Positions 59,845-64,000 of a stretch of 64,000 nucleotides of DNA are shown piece after piece. Every line of letters begins with the position of its first letter. The stretch's first letter is position 1. Source of the DNA: Alphaproteobacteria bacterium (lineage in GTDB: Bacteria > Pseudomonadota > Alphaproteobacteria > UBA9219 > RGZA01); the NCBI GenBank assembly GCA_021732145.1, contig JAKFVN010000017.1:1-64000 (forward strand), read 5' to 3'. Position numbers and translations under genes: made by a program. Below the pieces are notes generated by a model. The model ran no database searches, was not told the origin of the DNA, and worked only from the letters and a program-made list of their open reading frames with translations.

Positions 59845-60816
59845 ATGATTGATACCGGAACAGCCGATTGGATGAATTTCATGAATAACGACATGCTCAT
59901 TTATGCCGCAGGGCTGGGCGCGTTTATTGTTGTGATGCTGGTATGGCAGGCCTTGTCGGGAACCGAAGTCAGTGAAAAGCGCCTTAAATCGGTAATGCAG
60001 CGCCGCGATGATTTGCGCGCTGAACTGAAATCGCAATCCACGCGCCGCGAAGGCGTGCTGCAAAAAGATTTTTTCAAGCAGCTTGCAGCCAAACTGAAGA
60101 ACACGCCGTGGCTTTATTCGGTGGAGCTTCGAAAAAACCTTGCGCGCGCGGGCATACGCAACAAGGAAGCAGTTGGCTACTTTGCCATGATGAAGGTTGG
60201 CATGCCGCTGGTTCTGTTTGTGCTGGCTTTATTTTTAACAGCTGGCCTTGGCATTGCCGAGAAAAAGCCGCTTATCAAGCTGCTGCTGATGCTGGGACTG
60301 CCTACCATCGCATTCATGCTGCCCGATATGTGGCTAAAAAATACCATTCAAAAGCGCGAAGAAGTATTGCGCAAATCGCTTCCCGACGCGTTTGACCTGC
60401 TGGTGATATGCGCAGAAGCGGGCCTTGGGCTTGATGCTGCGCTTGACCGTGTTGCGCGTGAAATTACCCAAAGTACCCCCATTCTGGCTGAAGAAATTGG
60501 CATCACGGCCGTGGAGCTTGGCTTTTTGCCTGACCGTAAAGTTGCGCTGGCAGGCTTTGCAGAACGCGTGCAATTGGTATCTGTTCGCGCGTTGGTGAAC
60601 ACACTTACCCAAAGCGAGCGTTACGGTACGCCGCTCGCACAGGCCTTGCGCGTGTTATCCGCTGAATTGCGTGAGGAGCGCATGATGAAGGCGGAAGAGA
60701 AGGCTGCAAAATTGCCGGCAACATTAACCGTGCCGATGATTTTATTCATCCTGCCCACGCTGTTTATTGTGCTGCTTGGCCCCGCGATTATCCGCGTATT
60801 TGACCTTAACAAATAA
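59845..60816 (+). CDS. tadC: TadC inner-membrane platform protein
   Basis: 323 residues, paralog of TadB. Marks: LPDAFDLLVICAEAGLGLDA, RVQLVSVRALVNTLTQSERY and AEEKAAKLPATLTVPMILFI. Forms a pair with TadB. 17 bp after tadB; converges with tadD, the stop codons being 2 bp apart. Confidence 0.95.
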   Translation: MIDTGTADWMNFMNNDMLIYAAGLGAFIVVMLVWQALSGTEVSEKRLKSVMQRRDDLRAELKSQSTRREGVLQKDFFKQLAAKLKNTPWLYSVELRKNLARAGIRNKEAVGYFAMMKVGMPLVLFVLALFLTAGLGIAEKKPLIKLLLMLGLPTIAFMLPDMWLKNTIQKREEVLRKSLPDAFDLLVICAEAGLGLDAALDRVAREITQSTPILAEEIGITAVELGFLPDRKVALAGFAERVQLVSVRALVNTLTQSERYGTPLAQALRVLSAELREERMMKAEEKAAKLPATLTVPMILFILPTLFIVLLGPAIIRVFDLNK

Positions 60817-60818
60817 CC

Positions 60819-61886
60819 TTATTGCTTTGCTGGCTCTGGCGGGGCTAATGGCGCCACGGCATCGGCTGCGGGCATGGTTGGTGCAGCAACTGGCGCAGTC
60901 TCGGCTTTTGGCTTTTCTTTCTTTGCTTCCGCTGGCGATGCCTTTTTAACGGGTGCTTTTTTCAGCACAATCTTTGGTTCATCCGGCATGATGCCTAATG
61001 CTTTTTGGCGCATCTTGCGGTAGCTGGCGATGTTTTTTTCAACAGCGGCACGCGGCAAATCCTGTAGCGCGATTTTGCGCGCATCGTTTTCGCGTCCTGC
61101 CATGCCATAGGCAAGGGCAAGATTTTGGCGGTGCTGAATGGTTACGCGCGGGTCATCGACCAGTTTTTCAAATATCGCAATCGCTTCATCCAAGCGTCCG
61201 GCCAGAATATAGGTAAAGCCAAGATTGTTCTGGGTGGTCAGGCGATCCGGGTCGATGGAAATCGATGTTTTAAAGCTTTCAATCGCTTTTTCATAATGGC
61301 CAGGGATTTCCTCGGCGCGTGTATAGGCCATGCCCAGCATGTTTAAAATTTCAGGGCTATCACCTTTTATGTCGCGGAATTTATTAAGCTGATCAATCGC
61401 CTTGTCATGCAGGCCAAGCGTCATAAGGTTCTTGGCAACACCCATATGCGCGGCTTCGTTTTCATTATCAAGGCGAATGATTTCACGGTAAGCCTGCAAT
61501 GCTTCCTGCGGTTTTTCACGAAGCTCCGCAATGCGTGCCAGGCCTTTTAACGCGGCAATGGAATCAGGGTTGGTGCTCAGCGCGCGTTGATACAGCATGC
61601 CGGCACTGGTCAAATCATTACTTGCCATCATTTTCTCTGCGGTGCGCAGCAGCGTTGCAGTTGCATCATCCTCATCATCGATTTCCTTTTCAGGCTCACG
61701 CGATGATGTGGGCGTGTATAATTTTCGTTCAATCTGCGGGCCAGATGCCTTGCTTTTTATGTTTGATGAAGATGCCTGTGGTTTTACTGGCGCTTCCACG
61801 CTGACGGAATCCGCGCACCCACTGAGGCAAAGTCCCAGTAAAACAACTGAAAAAACGCTGTAAAAGCTGCGGGTTAGGTGTGTCAT
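60819..61886 (-). CDS. tadD: TadD-like TPR lipoprotein
   Basis: 355 residues from ATG 61886; an upstream in-frame start would break the lipoprotein signal (VFSVVLLGLCLSGC, Cys24). About five TPR repeats from residue 75 to 270 (AGMLYQRALSTNPDSIAALK, AIESFKTSISIDPDRLTTQN, LDEAIAIFEKLVDD) and a Lys/Pro/Ala-rich tail. TadD is a pilotin-like lipoprotein of Tad pili. Unusually it is on the opposite strand from the rest of the cluster. Confidence 0.87.
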   Translation of the reverse strand: MTHLTRSFYSVFSVVLLGLCLSGCADSVSVEAPVKPQASSSNIKSKASGPQIERKLYTPTSSREPEKEIDDEDDATATLLRTAEKMMASNDLTSAGMLYQRALSTNPDSIAALKGLARIAELREKPQEALQAYREIIRLDNENEAAHMGVAKNLMTLGLHDKAIDQLNKFRDIKGDSPEILNMLGMAYTRAEEIPGHYEKAIESFKTSISIDPDRLTTQNNLGFTYILAGRLDEAIAIFEKLVDDPRVTIQHRQNLALAYGMAGRENDARKIALQDLPRAAVEKNIASYRKMRQKALGIMPDEPKIVLKKAPVKKASPAEAKKEKPKAETAPVAAPTMPAADAVAPLAPPEPAKQ

Positions 61887-61992
61887 GGAATGCCTATAAT
61901 GAAGGTAAAAGTTTATCAAAGCTTAACCCAATTTTATAAGTAATGAAATATGCTGAAAGCTCGTTCCCACTAACCAATGAATCAGGCTGCAT

Positions 61993-62463
61993 ATGTCAAA
62001 CGCACTTCCTATGTCGACCTTAATGCTTGAGCTGCCCCAGCTGATGGAGCGCTTACACCGCCGTTTTTTAGATGTGGTTCGCCTTGAGATGACCCGCGTG
62101 GGCATCCGCGATATCAACCCCGTGCAGATCATGATGCTTGCCACCATTGGCAATCAGGATATGGCCGTTCGCGATTTAATCGAACGCGGCTATTATCTTG
62201 GATCAAATGCATCCTATAACATCAAAAATCTTGCGGAAGGTGGTTATCTTGACCGCCTGACGGATGAGCATGACAGGCGTTCAGCCCGCGTGCGTATCAC
62301 GCCAAAGGGCCAAAAAGTTATCGACCAGTTGAATCTGCTTGGTGACAAAATCGGCCGCGATTTGCTGCCGAATGAAAAAGACAAGGATGATTACCAGATC
62401 AGCCTGCGTCTGATGCGCCGTTTTGAGCGTGAATGCTCGACCTTAATCCACGCATCTGAATAA
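61993..62463 (+). CDS. MarR-family regulator, LdtR-like
   Basis: 156 residues. Winged helix: NPVQIMMLATIGNQDMAVRD, RGYYLGSNASYNIKNLAEGG (recognition helix) and DEHDRRSARVRITPKGQKVI (wing). The start LELPQLMERLHRRFLDVVR resembles LdtR of rhizobia and Liberibacter, a regulator linked to an L,D-transpeptidase gene and stress tolerance. Its 3' end overlaps the end of ccmF by 65 bp on the other strand. Confidence 0.85.
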   Translation: MSNALPMSTLMLELPQLMERLHRRFLDVVRLEMTRVGIRDINPVQIMMLATIGNQDMAVRDLIERGYYLGSNASYNIKNLAEGGYLDRLTDEHDRRSARVRITPKGQKVIDQLNLLGDKIGRDLLPNEKDKDDYQISLRLMRRFERECSTLIHASE

Positions 62464-64000
62464 GCGCGGCTATACCACCCAGCGCCATAATTAAACAGCC
62501 AAACCATATCCACGGGATAAGCGGATGCGCGGTTGCGCGCACGGTCCATCCCTTCACGCTGTTATCTGGATTTTTTTGCGGGTCGCCCAGTACCAGATAT
62601 ACATCCGAAAAGCCGTTGGTATAAATCGCCACATCACTGAGCATTTTTTTGCCAACCGGATAAAAACGCCGTTCGGGGTTAAGGGTGGTAATCAGCCCCT
62701 TGGCATCGGTCACATGGAATGTGGCGCGCTCTGACACATAATTGGGGCCGGTTGAATGCTCCACCTTGTCAAAATAAAAAGTCATCTGGTTCAGCTTCAA
62801 TTCACTGCCCGGCTTCATTAAATCAATCGCTTCGGCGGAAAGATGGCTGCTCGCTACCATGCCGCACAGCGCAATTGCGAACCCGCCATGCGCAAGGCTG
62901 ATAGGAAGTTTTTGAAGTAAGTTTTGCTTCTGGTTTTTCATGAAACCCAGAACCGTGGATGACAGCAGCCATGTGGCAAAGCCAATGCCCAAATAGAAAC
63001 GCAGGGCCTGTTGCTGGTCACTTAACACGCCTAATATCACCATCGCGCAGCTAGTCAGAAAGCAAACCTGCAAGCGCGGGAAGATGCGCTTTAATTCGTC
63101 ATGCCGCCATGCAAGGAACGGCGCAAAGCCCATCAGGAATACCAGCGGCATCATCAGTGGCGTAAAGCTTGCTTCGAAATAGGGTGGCCCAACCGAAATC
63201 TGCGCATCATTGATGAGTTCGTAAATGAGCGGGTAAAGCGTGCCGAGCAATACAGTGGCAGCAGCCGTAACCAGAAACAGATTATTCAAAACCAGAAAAG
63301 ATTCACGGCTGATGGGCGCAAAATGCTGTTCACTCGTAAATGTGTGTCCGCGCAATGCAAACAGTAATAGCCCAAAGCCAGCGCTAAGCCCAATCAGCAA
63401 CAGCACAAACACGCCGCGTTCAGGGTCGAGCGCAAATGCGTGAACCGATGTCACAATGCCGGAGCGCACAAGGAATGTGCCAATCATGGAGAAGGTGAAG
63501 GTGATAAGGCCAAGCAGCACTGTCCATGTTTTGAGGGTGCCGCGCTTTTCAACCACGATGAGAGAGTGGAGAAGGGCCGTGCCTGAAAGCCACGGAATGA
63601 AGGATGCGTTTTCAACGGGATCCCAGAACCACCAGCCGCCCCAGCCCAGTTCATAATAGGCCCACCATGAACCCATCGCGATGCCAATAGTGAGTGCGCA
63701 CCATGCAACCATCACGAATGGGCGCAATGCGCGCGCCCATTCACGCGTCACTTGCCCGGTCAGCAGCGCGGCAATCGCGAACGAAAATGCCAGCGAAAAG
63801 CCCACATAACCAAGATACAGCATCGGCGGATGAAAGGCGAGCGCAGGGTCTTGCAATAACGGGTTTAATCCCAGCCCTTGCGCTGGCGCAGGCGATAATT
63901 GAATAAACGGGTTTGATGTAAAGACGATGAAGGCAAGAAAGCCTGTAACCATCAGTGCCTGCGTTGCCAAAATGCGCGTGACCATGGTGGTGGAAAGGCC
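62399..64000 (-). CDS. ccmF: cytochrome c heme lyase subunit CcmF, N-terminus beyond the window
   Basis: The frame is open to the window edge; about 533 residues are visible of the usual 650. Polytopic membrane protein with the heme-handling WWD motif GWGGWWFWDPVENASFIPWL, HPPMLYLGYVG and the C-terminal periplasmic domain near NQMTFYFDKVEHSTGPNY. It attaches heme to apocytochromes c such as PetC at the periplasmic face. ccmE and ccmH are expected nearby but lie outside. The last 65 bp overlap the MarR-type gene tail to tail. Confidence 0.94.
   Translation of the reverse strand, partial: GLSTTMVTRILATQALMVTGFLAFIVFTSNPFIQLSPAPAQGLGLNPLLQDPALAFHPPMLYLGYVGFSLAFSFAIAALLTGQVTREWARALRPFVMVAWCALTIGIAMGSWWAYYELGWGGWWFWDPVENASFIPWLSGTALLHSLIVVEKRGTLKTWTVLLGLITFTFSMIGTFLVRSGIVTSVHAFALDPERGVFVLLLIGLSAGFGLLLFALRGHTFTSEQHFAPISRESFLVLNNLFLVTAAATVLLGTLYPLIYELINDAQISVGPPYFEASFTPLMMPLVFLMGFAPFLAWRHDELKRIFPRLQVCFLTSCAMVILGVLSDQQQALRFYLGIGFATWLLSSTVLGFMKNQKQNLLQKLPISLAHGGFAIALCGMVASSHLSAEAIDLMKPGSELKLNQMTFYFDKVEHSTGPNYVSERATFHVTDAKGLITTLNPERRFYPVGKKMLSDVAIYTNGFSDVYLVLGDPQKNPDNSVKGWTVRATAHPLIPWIWFGCLIMALGGIAALIQMRGLRSSIHAQNGASDAG

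Noticed and set aside
1-64000. CRISPR arrays, rRNA, tRNA, insertion sequences
   Set aside because: No regularly spaced repeats, transposase genes, cloverleaf-like segments or rRNA sequences were seen on reading the gaps.

Overview
This 64 kb window reads as chromosomal DNA of an alphaproteobacterium. The taxonomic pointers are a GcrA-like cell-cycle regulator, clusters of GANTC (CcrM methylation) sites in promoters, a Caulobacter-type cpa/tad pilus operon, a petABC cytochrome bc1 operon and a CcmF heme lyase. A free-living or predatory lineage such as the Micavibrio group would fit, but that is a guess; no rRNA or tRNA gene was seen to settle it.

Layout. 1-7.7 kb: end of a peptidoglycan amidase gene, a TPR protein, the bc1 operon (minus strand), formate-tetrahydrofolate ligase, a 4-OT tautomerase and a small secreted protein. 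7.7-11.1 kb: aconitase A (minus) and a GcrA-like regulator (plus). 11.3-39.1 kb: a nearly complete I-type (Dot/Icm, IncI-like) type IV secretion system, all on the plus strand: DotI, a second DotI/DotJ-like protein, DotH, DotG, DotF, a DotE-type protein with an extra module, two IcmD paralogs, DotN, DotO, DotM, DotL, DotD, DotC, DotB and IcmT. Embedded in it are about ten genes I cannot assign, a VirB1-like transglycosylase and a TrbB/DsbC-like disulfide enzyme. 39.3-51.0 kb: an R64-like type IVb pilus operon (TcpQ/PilL-like, PilN, PilO, PilP, PilQ, PilR, two tandem prepilins, a PilM-like protein and a pilin fused to a phage tailspike-type S74 autoprotease). 52.1-61.9 kb: a Tad pilus locus (Flp pilin, CpaA-F, TadB, TadC, TadD). 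62-64 kb: a MarR/LdtR-type regulator and the 3' part of ccmF.

How it fits together. The I-type secretion genes plus the IVb pilus genes reproduce the gene set of the IncI (R64) conjugation and thin-pilus region. No relaxase, integrase, replication or partition gene is visible, and the flanks are housekeeping genes. The simplest reading is a chromosomally domesticated IncI-like machine used to deliver protein (or DNA) into neighbouring cells, with a thin pilus that carries a self-cleaving, probably trimeric tip adhesin and a Tad pilus for attachment.

The most unusual points are the pilin-S74 fusion, the amplified DotE/IcmD membrane modules, the set of unknown Cys-bearing exported proteins paired with a dedicated disulfide enzyme, and dense GANTC clusters in front of dotH and dotD, which suggest cell-cycle (GcrA/CcrM) control of the secretion system.
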